DNA from: Muribaculaceae bacterium
GTDB lineage: Bacteria; Bacteroidota; Bacteroidia; Bacteroidales; Muribaculaceae
Assembly: GCA_022511505.1 (NCBI GenBank)
Contig: JAFLTK010000231.1
Span: 1 to 21,387 of the forward strand
Length of the DNA: 21,387 bases
Direction of reading: 5' to 3'
The notes beneath the pieces are model-generated. The model was not told the DNA's origin. It searched no databases and saw only the letters and a program-made list of their open reading frames with translations. Positions 1 through 7,076 of the stretch are shown here, one piece after another. The position numbers were made by a program, and so were the translations under genes. Position 1 is the first letter of the stretch. Every line of letters starts with the position of its first letter.

Positions 1-1
1 G

Positions 2-556
2 GCTCCCACTGCTATGGCCTACACTATGGGTATGGACCTCCAGAGCGACGACTATCCCGCCCTCAACTCTATCGTTTTCAGCCTTCCCGCTGACGCTGAC
101 GGTTACCTCGATGTAGACGCTGCCGGTGACTACACCTTCGGTGGTACTACTATCGCATGGCCCATCCGCATCGCTACTCAGAACCCCGAGGCTGCTTCTG
201 CAGGCAACGGTACCGGTGTCATCATGTTCCCCGTTTATGCTGAGGCCGGCAACTACATCGTCTTTGCTACCGGTTCTAAGATGAACACTTGCGGTTGCAT
301 CTTCGTTGACAGCGACCCCGCAGGTGAGGCTCCCGCCGTTGGTATCGTTTACGGCCGCACTCCCGACAACGATGGCTACCGCGAAGGTCACACCAGCACT
401 ATCGTTACCGGCGACCCCTTTGCAGGTGTTGCTAACGTAGCCGTTGACGCTGTTGTTAACGAAAACGCTCCCGTTTACAACATCTACGGTCAGCTCGTGA
501 ACAAAGACACTAAGGGTCTCCTTATCCAGAACGGTGTTAAGTTCTACAACCGCTAA
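2..556 (+). CDS. C-terminal part of a secreted protein of unknown function (5' end outside window)
   Basis: The frame is open to the left edge (codons start at position 2), so the first ATG at 14 is probably internal and only about the last 184 residues are seen. I do not recognise the main part: it is rich in Asp, Gly, Ala and aromatics and looks like an extracellular beta-rich domain. The last 28 or so residues (PVYNIYGQLVN...GLLIQNGVKFYNR) match in style the C-terminal tag of the pectate lyase ending at 4597 (IFNLMGVEV...GIYIRGGQKFIVR), which argues that it is also exported. Codons are strongly biased (AAC, GGT, GCT, CTC), as in well-expressed genes. A strong terminator follows the stop at once, so it ends its transcription unit. 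Substrate and role cannot be told from this fragment. Confidence 0.7.
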   Translation, partial: APTAMAYTMGMDLQSDDYPALNSIVFSLPADADGYLDVDAAGDYTFGGTTIAWPIRIATQNPEAASAGNGTGVIMFPVYAEAGNYIVFATGSKMNTCGCIFVDSDPAGEAPAVGIVYGRTPDNDGYREGHTSTIVTGDPFAGVANVAVDAVVNENAPVYNIYGQLVNKDTKGLLIQNGVKFYNR

Positions 557-583
557 AAATTAGTTTCCCTTTTGGGAATCCAT

Positions 584-614
584 AAAGGGTGTCGCTCTCG
601 CGACACCCTTTTTT
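584..614 (+). terminator. Rho-independent terminator
   Basis: A 12-bp perfect stem (584-595 with 600-611, core GGGTGTCGC/GCGACACCC) has a 4-base loop TCTC and runs into T609-T614. It starts 28 bases after the stop codon at 554-556. GC-rich stem plus T-tract is a textbook intrinsic terminator, separating the first gene from the pectate lyase promoter. Confidence 0.92.
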
Positions 615-662
615 GTTTCTTCTTTTTTCAATTGTTAAAAAAGTTGTAAATTATTGCAATTA

Positions 663-694
663 TTGTGATTTTTATAAATAATGTATTACTTTTG
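663..694 (+). promoter_or_regulatory. Bacteroidetes-type promoter for the first pectate lyase
   Basis: TACTTTTG at 687-694 fits the Bacteroidetes -7 consensus TAnnTTTG exactly. A TTG at 663-665 lies 21 bases upstream, in the -33 position. Transcription would begin near 700, leaving a leader of about 70 bases before the ATG at 769. This is a reason to reject the in-frame ATG at 697, which would fall at or before the transcription start. Confidence 0.65.
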
Positions 695-768
695 CATTGG
701 CTGACTCAGTTAACCTGCTTTTAACCGAAAATTTTATAAATCTACATACCTCTCTTACACATTGCAAT

Positions 769-2574
769 ATGAAAAAATCTCTACTGACACTTGCAGTAGC
801 CGCTCTTGCATCATCTGCGGCTTTTGCTCAGGATGCCCCGGCATTCCCCGGCGCTGAAGGTCACGGTCGATTTGTCACCGGCGGTCGTGGCGGCACTGTT
901 TACCATGTTACATCACTTGAAGATACCAATACCGAGGGTACACTGCGCTATGCACTGACTCGCTCGGGAACTCGTACAATCGTGTTTGACGTCAGCGGTA
1001 CTATCTACCTCAACAGCGACCTTGACGTAAACAACGGTAACGTCTCTGTTTTGGGTCAAACCGCTCCCGGCGAAGGTATCACCCTGGCGTTCCGCACCCT
1101 TAACAGCAAGGCCAACAACGTCATCTTCCGTTTCATCCGCTTCCGTCGCTCTCAGGTGACCAACGTCAACGACGGCGCCGACGCTTTCTTTGGCCGCAAC
1201 CGCCGCAACATCATCCTCGACCACTGCTCGTTCTCGTGGTCAATCGACGAGGTTTGCTCGGTTTACGACAACCAGAACTTCACCCTCCAGTGGTCGTTCA
1301 TCACCGAGGGCCTCAACGAGCCCGGCCACTCTAAGGGTGCCCACAGCTATGGCGGCATCTGGGGCGGTAAAGGCGCTTCGTTCCACCACAACCTGATTGC
1401 CCACGTCCAGAACCGCGCTCCCCGTTTCAACGGCGCTCGCTACAAATGGACCGACTATGAGGGCTATAACAAGAACATCCCCTACCACACCGTTCAGAGC
1501 GAGCAGGTTGACTTCCGCAACACCGTCATCTACAACTGGGGTAACGGCGCAGGCTGCTACGGCGGCCCCGGCGGCGGTTACATCAACATCATCAACAACT
1601 ACTACAAGGCAGGTCCCGGCACAAAAAACAAAACCAACGTCACTCAGGTTACCGTCGGCGCTTCGGGCAACTCGACCCCGACCGACCTGACCGGCATCGC
1701 TTCTCGCTATTTCATTGAGGGTAACTATGTTACCGCATCCAACGACCCCGAGTTCTATGACTGGAAAGGCGTAAGCCGCGACGGCGGTTTGGCAGCAATC
1801 GGCGGCGAATGGTACATCATCGATGAAAACCACGTCTATGGCGAGGATGTTGCCTACATCAAGAACGGCAACGGCAAGGATTGCATCTCGCTCAAACTCG
1901 AGGAGCCCATCGACGCCGGTTATGTAACTACCCACTCGGCCGAGAAAGCATTTGAAAAAGTTCTCGCCTACGCCGGCCAGAGCAAGTTCCGCGACGCTGT
2001 TGACGCCCGCATCGTCAACGAGGCACGCACCGGTACTGTCACCTACCACGGCAACGAACCCTTTGTCGACGCCAGCGGTAAGGTTTACCCGACTTCAAAG
2101 ACCGAGGGTATCCCCGACTGGGTAAACGACCCCCGCTCTGAGACTCAGAACCCCAACGTCCCCAGTTTCCCCACCATCAAGGAGGAGACCCGCCCCGCCG
2201 ACTGGGACACTGACGGCGACGGTATACCCGACTTCTGGGAAATTGCCAACGGTCTTGACCCCGCCAACCCCGATGACGGCAAAACCTACACTCTTGACCC
2301 CATGGGCTGGTACACCAACCTTGAAGTTTATGCCAACTCTCTCGTTGAGCACATCATGCAGGCCGGTAACGAAGACGCCGAAGACACTTTTGAGGAATAC
2401 TATCCCGAGTGTGTTAAGGCCGGTATCACCAACGTGACCGCCAACAGCGAAATCATCAACATCGAGTTCTATACAATCGACGGTATCCGCGTTGCCGAGC
2501 CCGTCAACGGCGTCAACGTTCGTCGCATCATCTACAACGACGGCCGCATCGTCACCGACAAGGTTCTCAAATAA
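769..2574 (+). CDS. Secreted pectate lyase, polysaccharide lyase family 1 (PL1)
   Basis: A 601-residue exported enzyme predicted to cut polygalacturonate/pectin by beta-elimination. Residues 1-20 (MKKSLLTLAVAALASSAAFA) are a clear signal peptide, so I start at 769 and not at the in-frame ATG at 697. The PL1 parallel beta-helix covers about 25-420. It opens with FPGAEGHGR and GGRGGTVYHVTSLEDT and has the typical IVFDVSGTI, RFIRFR, NIILDHCSFSWSIDE and HSKGAHSYGG...ASFHHNLIAH segments. A calcium-binding thrombospondin-3-like segment DTDGDGIPDFWE lies near 480-491. The last 45 or so residues (IEFYTIDGIRV...GRIVTDKVLK) form a short tag resembling bacterial sorting tails. The next gene is a paralog. 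No SusC/SusD pair or regulator is visible, so I cannot say whether it belongs to a pectin utilisation locus. Confidence 0.9.
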   Translation: MKKSLLTLAVAALASSAAFAQDAPAFPGAEGHGRFVTGGRGGTVYHVTSLEDTNTEGTLRYALTRSGTRTIVFDVSGTIYLNSDLDVNNGNVSVLGQTAPGEGITLAFRTLNSKANNVIFRFIRFRRSQVTNVNDGADAFFGRNRRNIILDHCSFSWSIDEVCSVYDNQNFTLQWSFITEGLNEPGHSKGAHSYGGIWGGKGASFHHNLIAHVQNRAPRFNGARYKWTDYEGYNKNIPYHTVQSEQVDFRNTVIYNWGNGAGCYGGPGGGYINIINNYYKAGPGTKNKTNVTQVTVGASGNSTPTDLTGIASRYFIEGNYVTASNDPEFYDWKGVSRDGGLAAIGGEWYIIDENHVYGEDVAYIKNGNGKDCISLKLEEPIDAGYVTTHSAEKAFEKVLAYAGQSKFRDAVDARIVNEARTGTVTYHGNEPFVDASGKVYPTSKTEGIPDWVNDPRSETQNPNVPSFPTIKEETRPADWDTDGDGIPDFWEIANGLDPANPDDGKTYTLDPMGWYTNLEVYANSLVEHIMQAGNEDAEDTFEEYYPECVKAGITNVTANSEIINIEFYTIDGIRVAEPVNGVNVRRIIYNDGRIVTDKVLK

Positions 2575-2622
2575 ACCTCATTCCCTCGATTGACAGACCC
2601 CTACCCTATCACCCCCGCGTCA

Positions 2623-2649
2623 CCATCGGCGCCACAAAAGCGCCGATGG
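2623..2649. other. Perfect 10-bp stem-loop between the pectate lyase genes
   Basis: CCATCGGCGC (2623-2632) pairs with GCGCCGATGG (2640-2649) around a 7-base loop. It lies 48 bases after the first lyase stop. There is no T-tract directly after it, so it may be a processing or stability structure or a weak terminator. Confidence 0.55.
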
Positions 2650-2695
2650 ACCGGAGGTGATAACGTTTTTCAACTTCGGTCAACGTTACTCGCCC

Positions 2696-2723
2696 TTTAA
2701 ACTTTAAACTCTAAACTTTAAAC
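2696..2723. repeat. Four tandem 7-bp units, TTTAAAC type
   Basis: Units are TTTAAAC, TTTAAAC, TCTAAAC and TTTAAAC with no gap, ending where the next hairpin arm begins. This AT-rich array sits 42-69 bases before the second lyase start. It may be an intergenic repeat element or leader; function is not evident. Confidence 0.75.
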
Positions 2724-2749
2724 TTCCAATCTCGCAAGCGAGATTGGAA
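2724..2749. promoter_or_regulatory. 12-bp perfect inverted repeat in the leader of the second pectate lyase
   Basis: TTCCAATCTCGC (2724-2735) and its exact complement (2738-2749) are separated by AA. The structure ends 15 bases before the ATG at 2765, so an RNA hairpin here could affect ribosome access. It could equally be a DNA-binding site. No T-tract follows. Confidence 0.55.
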
Positions 2750-2764
2750 TAACACCTCAATCAC

Positions 2765-4597
2765 ATGAAATTCAATCTTTTAGCAATTCTTGCGGCAATC
2801 GTTGCCATGATTGCGCCCGTCACCATCGCGGCTCAGGACAGCGACCAAATGATTGCATTCCCCGGCGCCGAGGGCTACGGTCGCTATACAACCGGTGGCC
2901 GCGGCGGTAAAGTTTACCACGTCACTACCCTCGAAGATACCGGCACCGAAGGCTCGTTCCGCTGGGCTTGTAACCGCAACGAGACCCGTACAATCGTCTT
3001 TGACGTCAGCGGTACAATCTACCTCAAGAGCGAACTCCGTCTCCGCAACGGCAACGTCACCATCGCCGGTCAAAGCGCTCCCGGCGACGGTATCTGCATC
3101 GCCGACTATCCCTTTGTAATCTCGGCGCCCAACGTTATCATCCGCTTCGTGCGCTTCCGCCTCGGCAACCGCAACGTTGCCAACCACGAGGGCGACGGTC
3201 TTGGCGGCATGGACTCTAAAAATATCATCATCGACCACTGCTCGGTCAGCTGGTCAATCGACGAGTGTCTCAGCGTCTATGGCTCGCATGACATCACCGT
3301 CCAGTGGTGTTTCGTTTCCCACTCTCTCGTTAACTCGGGCCACTCTAAGGGCGCCCACGGCTATGGCGGCAACTGGGGCGGCTCAGGCGCAAGCTACCAC
3401 CACAACTTCATGACCAACCACGGCTCGCGCACTCCGCGCCTCGGCCCGCGTCCCGGCACTCAGACCGACGAGCGCATGGACCTGCGCAACAACGTAATCC
3501 ACAACTATGGCGGCAACGCCATCTATGGCGGCGAGGGCATGAACGTCAACATCGTCAACAACTACTACAAGCCCGGCAAAGCAAGCCCCACCGGCACCAA
3601 GGGCAAGCGTATCGCCAAAATCGACGCCCGCACATTTGACTACTGCCTCGACAAGGCCGGCACCGCCACCAACTTCAACAAGGCTACCGGCAACAACATC
3701 AAGGAAAGCAACATCTCGACCGGCGTTAACTCCAAGGGCGTTTGCTTCGTTCGCATCAGCGCCACCGGCCTCTCGGCATCTTGTGACGTAGACATCGAAA
3801 ACAAGACCATGGACTATAACGGCCAACTTATTCCAATCGCCGGCAACTCATGGTGGCCCATGGTTCACACCTACGGCACCTTCTTTGTCGAGGGTAACGT
3901 CAACAGCCTGTACCCCGATGTTGCCGAGAACAACTGGGAAAACGGTATCTACAACCAGATGGCCGCAAAAGAGTGTGACCAAATCTACCCCGGTGAAAAC
4001 AACAAGGTTAAAGACGGCCTCAAGCGCTCCTACCCCGTCCCCTTTGTCTACACCACCACCCACGATGCCGAGACCGCCTTTGACCGCGTGCTTGAATATG
4101 CCGGTTGCTCACTCAACCGCGACGCCTACGACGCCATGCTCGTCAAAGAAGCCCGCGAAGGCTCATGCCTCTTTGGCAAAAACGGCCTTATCGACAACCA
4201 ATATGAGTGTGTCTACGCCGACGGTTCTGACTCATGGCCCGTCCTCCAGTCCTACGAACCCGAAGAGGACACCGACGGCGACGGCATACCCGACTGGTGG
4301 GAAAACGCCTACGGCCTCAACCCCAACGACCCCACCGACGGCAACAACGTCAACTATGAAGGCTACACCTACCTCGAAGTTTACCTCAACGGCCTCGTGG
4401 CCGACATCATGGACGGCGGCAACATGGGCGGCGTCATGATGAATGACATCGACGGCGCACCCGCCGGCATCACCAACGTCTCGGTTGACAACCGTCCCGC
4501 CGACGACCGCATCTTCAACCTCATGGGCGTAGAAGTCAGCGGCGACCTCGCTCCCGGCATCTACATCCGCGGCGGCCAGAAGTTCATCGTCCGCTAA
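2765..4597 (+). CDS. Secreted pectate lyase, polysaccharide lyase family 1 (PL1), second paralog
   Basis: A 610-residue paralog of the preceding enzyme, predicted to degrade pectin. Residues 1-23 form a signal peptide (cleavage likely after TIAA, before QDSDQ). The PL1 beta-helix runs from about 30 to 460: IAFPGAEGYGR, GGRGGKVYHVTTLEDT, TIVFDVSGTI, IIRFVRFR, NIIIDHCSVSWSIDE, SGHSKGAHGYGG and YHHNFMTNHGSRTPR. These match the first lyase almost block for block. A DTDGDGIPDWWE calcium-binding segment is near residues 504-515. The tail IFNLMGVEV...GIYIRGGQKFIVR is the short C-terminal tag also seen at the end of the gene ending at 556. Transcription may continue from the first lyase (190-base gap) or start locally; no clear promoter is seen. 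Differences in the loops after residue 270 suggest a different substrate preference. Confidence 0.9.
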   Translation: MKFNLLAILAAIVAMIAPVTIAAQDSDQMIAFPGAEGYGRYTTGGRGGKVYHVTTLEDTGTEGSFRWACNRNETRTIVFDVSGTIYLKSELRLRNGNVTIAGQSAPGDGICIADYPFVISAPNVIIRFVRFRLGNRNVANHEGDGLGGMDSKNIIIDHCSVSWSIDECLSVYGSHDITVQWCFVSHSLVNSGHSKGAHGYGGNWGGSGASYHHNFMTNHGSRTPRLGPRPGTQTDERMDLRNNVIHNYGGNAIYGGEGMNVNIVNNYYKPGKASPTGTKGKRIAKIDARTFDYCLDKAGTATNFNKATGNNIKESNISTGVNSKGVCFVRISATGLSASCDVDIENKTMDYNGQLIPIAGNSWWPMVHTYGTFFVEGNVNSLYPDVAENNWENGIYNQMAAKECDQIYPGENNKVKDGLKRSYPVPFVYTTTHDAETAFDRVLEYAGCSLNRDAYDAMLVKEAREGSCLFGKNGLIDNQYECVYADGSDSWPVLQSYEPEEDTDGDGIPDWWENAYGLNPNDPTDGNNVNYEGYTYLEVYLNGLVADIMDGGNMGGVMMNDIDGAPAGITNVSVDNRPADDRIFNLMGVEVSGDLAPGIYIRGGQKFIVR

Positions 4598-4610
4598 AGC
4601 AATCCCGTGA

Positions 4611-4630
4611 CGAGGAGCTCCTGCTCCTCG
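4611..4630. terminator. Stem-loop after the second pectate lyase, possible terminator
   Basis: CGAGGAGC (4611-4618) pairs with GCTCCTCG (4623-4630) around a 4-base loop, 13 bases after the stop. The GC-rich stem is convincing but no T-tract follows, so it may be a 3'-end protecting hairpin and not a true intrinsic terminator. Confidence 0.45.
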
Positions 4631-4634
4631 ACCT

Positions 4635-4698
4635 CGCGATAACTCTCGTTAAATCTCGATAAATCCTGCTACACCTCGATTTATCGAGATTTATCGCG
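4635..4698. repeat. Nested inverted repeats of TTATCGAG/TTATCGCG type, upstream flank
   Basis: A 16-bp perfect inverted repeat (arms 4650-4665 and 4678-4693, arm core TAAATCTCGATAAAT, 12-base loop) is nested with CGCGATAA (4635-4642) opposite TTATCGCG (4691-4698). All copies are variants of one 8-base word. The block ends 26 bases before the ATG at 4725. A related array lies just after that gene (5484-5572), so the gene is bracketed by the same repeat family. Confidence 0.75.
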
Positions 4699-4724
4699 TT
4701 CTATCAAGAAAATAATAATTTATT

Positions 4725-5480
4725 ATGGCTGTAAATATACAATTTTCCCAATCCTATTTTTGGCTTGACTCTTGGGTTTTGGCAAATATAATTCAACTTG
4801 CCACCCAAAACTTCACATCAATATTTCTTGATTCCAGAATTGACCCGGGCCACCGTCTGAAAGACCAGATGGACATGGCTGCTCGTAGTGGTGTGGCTAA
4901 CATCGCCGAGGGTTCAGCGCGTCATTCAACGTCGATAGAAACTGAGATGAGGCTCCTTGATGTTGCAAGAGCAAGTTTTGATGAACTTCAAGGCGACTTT
5001 TTTAATTTTTTGATGAGATTGAAAGCCAACGTTTGGGCTATGGGTGACCCCGACCGAGAGGTAATCTGGCAAACAAGACTCGACCCGCCACGCTACTCCA
5101 ACAGTCATCTCCATGACGCCGCAAAACACATTCTCGCTCAGAAAAGCAAATTTGACCAATGGCTCGAATGTAACAATCCCGCAGTAGTAGCCAACGCTAT
5201 GCTCGTGCTTTTGATGAAGGAGAACAGAATGCTTCACCAACAGATACATTCTCGCCTTGAAGAATTTAAACAGGCCGGTGGATTTTCTGAGAATATGACG
5301 CGCGAGAGAATTGAAACTTTGAAAACTAAAGCAACTGCCGATGGCGCTCCAATGTGTCCAAACTGCGGAAAGCCTATGTTAAAAAGGTTGCAAAAGAGAG
5401 GACAACGACAAGGTAAAGAATTTTGGGGTTGTAGCGATTATCCCAAGTGTACCGGGACGCGTCATATTTATGATTGTTGA
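4725..5480 (+). CDS. Four-helix-bundle (S23-like, suffix-domain type) protein with C-terminal topoisomerase-type zinc ribbon
   Basis: A 251-residue cytoplasmic protein. Residues about 43-145 fit the four-helix-bundle family related to the 23S rRNA intervening-sequence (S23) proteins, with the signature LKDQMDMAARSGVANIAEGS followed by the long ETEMRLLDVARASFDELQGD helix. The N-terminal leader and the stretch after 105 fit the longer 'suffix domain' variant common in Bacteroidetes. Residues 211-245 form a zinc ribbon, CPNC (C211, C214) and GCSDYPKC (C236, C242), of the kind that ends bacterial topoisomerase I, suggesting nucleic-acid binding. No enzyme motif is visible. It is more AT-rich than its neighbours and lies alone between two arrays of related short repeats, which suggests an accessory or recently acquired gene. 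Cellular role unknown. Confidence 0.8.
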   Translation: MAVNIQFSQSYFWLDSWVLANIIQLATQNFTSIFLDSRIDPGHRLKDQMDMAARSGVANIAEGSARHSTSIETEMRLLDVARASFDELQGDFFNFLMRLKANVWAMGDPDREVIWQTRLDPPRYSNSHLHDAAKHILAQKSKFDQWLECNNPAVVANAMLVLLMKENRMLHQQIHSRLEEFKQAGGFSENMTRERIETLKTKATADGAPMCPNCGKPMLKRLQKRGQRQGKEFWGCSDYPKCTGTRHIYDC

Positions 5481-5483
5481 TAG

Positions 5484-5572
5484 TTACCGCGATTTATCAC
5501 GGTTTATCTCGATTTACCGCGATACATCGAGATAATTCGTGTTACATCGAGATAATTCGTGTTATATCGAGA
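5484..5572. repeat. Downstream array: TTATC/CGAGAT words and a 20-bp tandem repeat
   Basis: Positions 5484-5523 hold spaced words such as ACCGCGATTTATC, CGGTTTATC and TCGATTTACC. Then ACATCGAGATAATTCGTGTT occurs twice in perfect tandem (5524-5543, 5544-5563), followed by a partial third copy ATATCGAGA (5564-5572). The words match the array upstream of the zinc-ribbon gene. On the minus strand this region also lies just beyond the end of the long purH-kdsD cluster; I see no T-tract terminator in it. Confidence 0.8.
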
Positions 5573-5612
5573 AAACCGCTATAATACACCAACCACCCAC
5601 CGACGCGGGGAT

Positions 5613-6227
5613 TTACCGGCCGGGATGGGTGGCTTTGTGGCCGAGGTAGCCGCCGTGGTGGCGCTTGGCATATTCTTCGCGAGTGAAGCCGGTCGCCTTC
5701 ATGACGCTGACAACGAGGATGTCGCCAATGACGGTCATTACGGTGGTCGACGTCGTCGGGGTCAACCCGAGAGGGCACACTTCGGGCGCACCGCCGGTTG
5801 GCAGAGTTACGTCGGCGCGGAGTGCGAGCGCGCTGTCGGGGTTGCCGGTGATGACTATCATGGGGAGCGACTCGTAAAGGTTCTTGGCAAGGTCGACGAG
5901 GTCAAGGATTTCGCGGGTGACGCCCGAGTTGGAGACGAGAATCATCAGGTCGTTGGGTTGGATGACGCCAAGGTCGCCGTGCTGAGCCTCGCCGGGGTGG
6001 AGATTAACGGCCGGTATGCCGGTCGATGAAAAGGTAGTGGCGATGTTCATCGCAATCTGGCCGGCTTTGCCCATTCCCGAGGTCACAATCTTGCCGCCGC
6101 GGTTTTTAACGTGTTCCACAATCAGCGCGACGGCGCGCTCATAGCCGTCGGTTACCGGAATATTGAGAATAGCGTTGCTCTCGGCGGTCAGAATCTGCCG
6201 CATGGTATCTTTTATGTCGATTTTCAT
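5613..6227 (-). CDS. kdsD: SIS-domain sugar-phosphate isomerase, arabinose-5-phosphate isomerase (KdsD/KpsF) type, without CBS domains
   Basis: A 204-residue cytosolic enzyme predicted to interconvert ribulose-5-phosphate and arabinose-5-phosphate, the first step to Kdo for LPS or capsule. The SIS fold shows SGMGKAGQIA (K54), LHPGEAQHGDLG (E80, H83), LVSNSGVTREIL (99-108), a CPLGLTPTTSTT block (151-162) and the terminal RHHGGYLG (H190). These correspond to the KdsD phosphate-binding and catalytic positions. Classical KdsD/KpsF proteins are about 320 residues with two CBS domains; here the protein stops right after the SIS domain. SIS-only forms are known in Bacteroides, so this is probably natural and not a truncation. 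It is the last gene of the minus-strand cluster, 21 bases after the thioesterase gene. The exact sugar substrate is inferred. Confidence 0.82.
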   Translation of the reverse strand: MKIDIKDTMRQILTAESNAILNIPVTDGYERAVALIVEHVKNRGGKIVTSGMGKAGQIAMNIATTFSSTGIPAVNLHPGEAQHGDLGVIQPNDLMILVSNSGVTREILDLVDLAKNLYESLPMIVITGNPDSALALRADVTLPTGGAPEVCPLGLTPTTSTTVMTVIGDILVVSVMKATGFTREEYAKRHHGGYLGHKATHPGR

Positions 6228-6248
6228 CGGTAGTCAATTAAGTGATTG

Positions 6249-6764
6249 TTATTTGTCATGTTTGCGCGAGAACTCTCTCTGCTCGTAGCGCTCGAGGGCT
6301 TTAATCCAGGCATCGGGGATGAGGGTAGACTGTCCGGTCATGGTGTCAAAACCAACCATGACAGTGCGAGCGGCACATTTTACCTCGCCGGTCGAGGCGT
6401 TAAGGATGCGCTGGTCCATCGTAAAACTATGTTGCCCGACGCTGTCGACGGTCGTCAGAAGTTCGATTTCCTCGCCCGGCATGACGGGCGCGAAGTAATC
6501 GCAGTTGATATTGACCACGACCACACCGGGGTTGGTCCAGTCGACGTTGCCCTCCATGACGCGCGTGAAATAGTCGGCTTTACCCATATCCATGAACGCC
6601 ATGTAGACGTTGTTGTTGAGGTGGCCGAGCATATCAAAGTCGGTGAAGCGTGTCTGCAGGGGGATATAGTGGCGGTAGGGCACTTTCAGGTTGACGATGC
6701 GCTGATTGGTCGACGGCGGCAAGGTGCGCGGGGGCATCGGGCTGTATTTATCGAGAGTGGTCAT
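6249..6764 (-). CDS. Acyl-CoA thioesterase, 4HBT hotdog fold (YbgC/FadM-like)
   Basis: A 171-residue cytosolic protein predicted to hydrolyse acyl-CoA or acyl-ACP thioesters. The hotdog signature TRFTDFDMLGHLNNNVYMAFMD (about residues 38-59) carries the usual Asp (D42/D44) and the GHLNN turn of YbgC/FadM enzymes. It is followed by the long central helix and the strands VVVVNINCDYFAPVMPGEEIELLTTV and CAARTVMVGFD. The first 30 or so residues are Pro-rich and precede the fold; the ATG at 6764 is kept because the 21-base gap to the upstream gene fits the cluster's spacing. It lies between the DUF721 gene and the SIS isomerase. The natural substrate cannot be told from the sequence; a role in lipid turnover or envelope synthesis fits the context. 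Confidence 0.85.
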   Translation of the reverse strand: MTTLDKYSPMPPRTLPPSTNQRIVNLKVPYRHYIPLQTRFTDFDMLGHLNNNVYMAFMDMGKADYFTRVMEGNVDWTNPGVVVVNINCDYFAPVMPGEEIELLTTVDSVGQHSFTMDQRILNASTGEVKCAARTVMVGFDTMTGQSTLIPDAWIKALERYEQREFSRKHDK

Positions 6765-6785
6765 TGGTCAAAATGGATTGTTGGG

Positions 6786-7076
6786 TCAATGAAATCTAAT
6801 ATCTTTAATAACCTGAGCGCCGACGGCATTGTTCAGGCGCTCGGCGAGGGCGGCGCGGTTGAACGATAGTTCTTGCTTGAGTTCGGCCGAGGTAATGTAG
6901 ACGTGCAACACCCCACGCTCGACATATCGGCGGTAGGTGTAGCGATTGATGCCGGGGCCAACGATTTCGGCCCAGAGGTAGACAGCCTTGTGCTCGTTGA
7001 ACGTGTCGGTCAGATTTTGTTGGCCGAGGGCTGCATCGATGATAGCGCCAATCTGCTGAGGCTCGGTTCGTTTCAT
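6786..7076 (-). CDS. DUF721 / DciA-like protein
   Basis: A 96-residue protein with the DUF721 layout: an N-terminal helix (IGAIIDAALGQQNL), then VYLWAEIVGPGINRYTYRRYVERGVLHVYITSAELKQELSFNRAALAERLN, the typical 'W..ivG..i...t....l..G.L.V.v.s..w..eL......l...iN' pattern. In other bacteria this family includes DciA, which helps load the replicative helicase DnaB, and the family often sits next to recF or gyrB. I start it at 7076, not at the in-frame ATG at 7100, because the ATG at 7076 overlaps the recF stop (ATGA at 7076-7073), a classic coupling arrangement. Function as a helicase loader here is inferred only. Confidence 0.82.
   Translation of the reverse strand: MKRTEPQQIGAIIDAALGQQNLTDTFNEHKAVYLWAEIVGPGINRYTYRRYVERGVLHVYITSAELKQELSFNRAALAERLNNAVGAQVIKDIRFH

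Noticed and set aside
697..768. Longer N-terminus for the first pectate lyase (ATG at 697)
   Set aside because: It would bury the signal peptide 24 residues inside and begin at the predicted transcription start.
1240..2049. Long open frame on the minus strand across the first pectate lyase
   Set aside because: It is antisense to a well-supported PL1 gene and encodes a Val/Ala/Gly-rich protein with no recognisable fold, a by-product of the strong third-position bias of the real gene.
769..4597. A full polysaccharide utilisation locus
   Set aside because: Two lyases are present but no SusC/SusD-like pair, sulfatase, other glycosidase or hybrid sensor is visible, so a complete locus cannot be claimed.
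4725..5480. Fragment of topoisomerase I
   Set aside because: Only the C4 zinc ribbon resembles topoisomerase; the rest is a four-helix-bundle protein with no catalytic domain, so it is not a topoisomerase remnant.
5524..5572. CRISPR-like array
   Set aside because: The 20-bp units are directly adjacent without spacers, and there are no cas genes.
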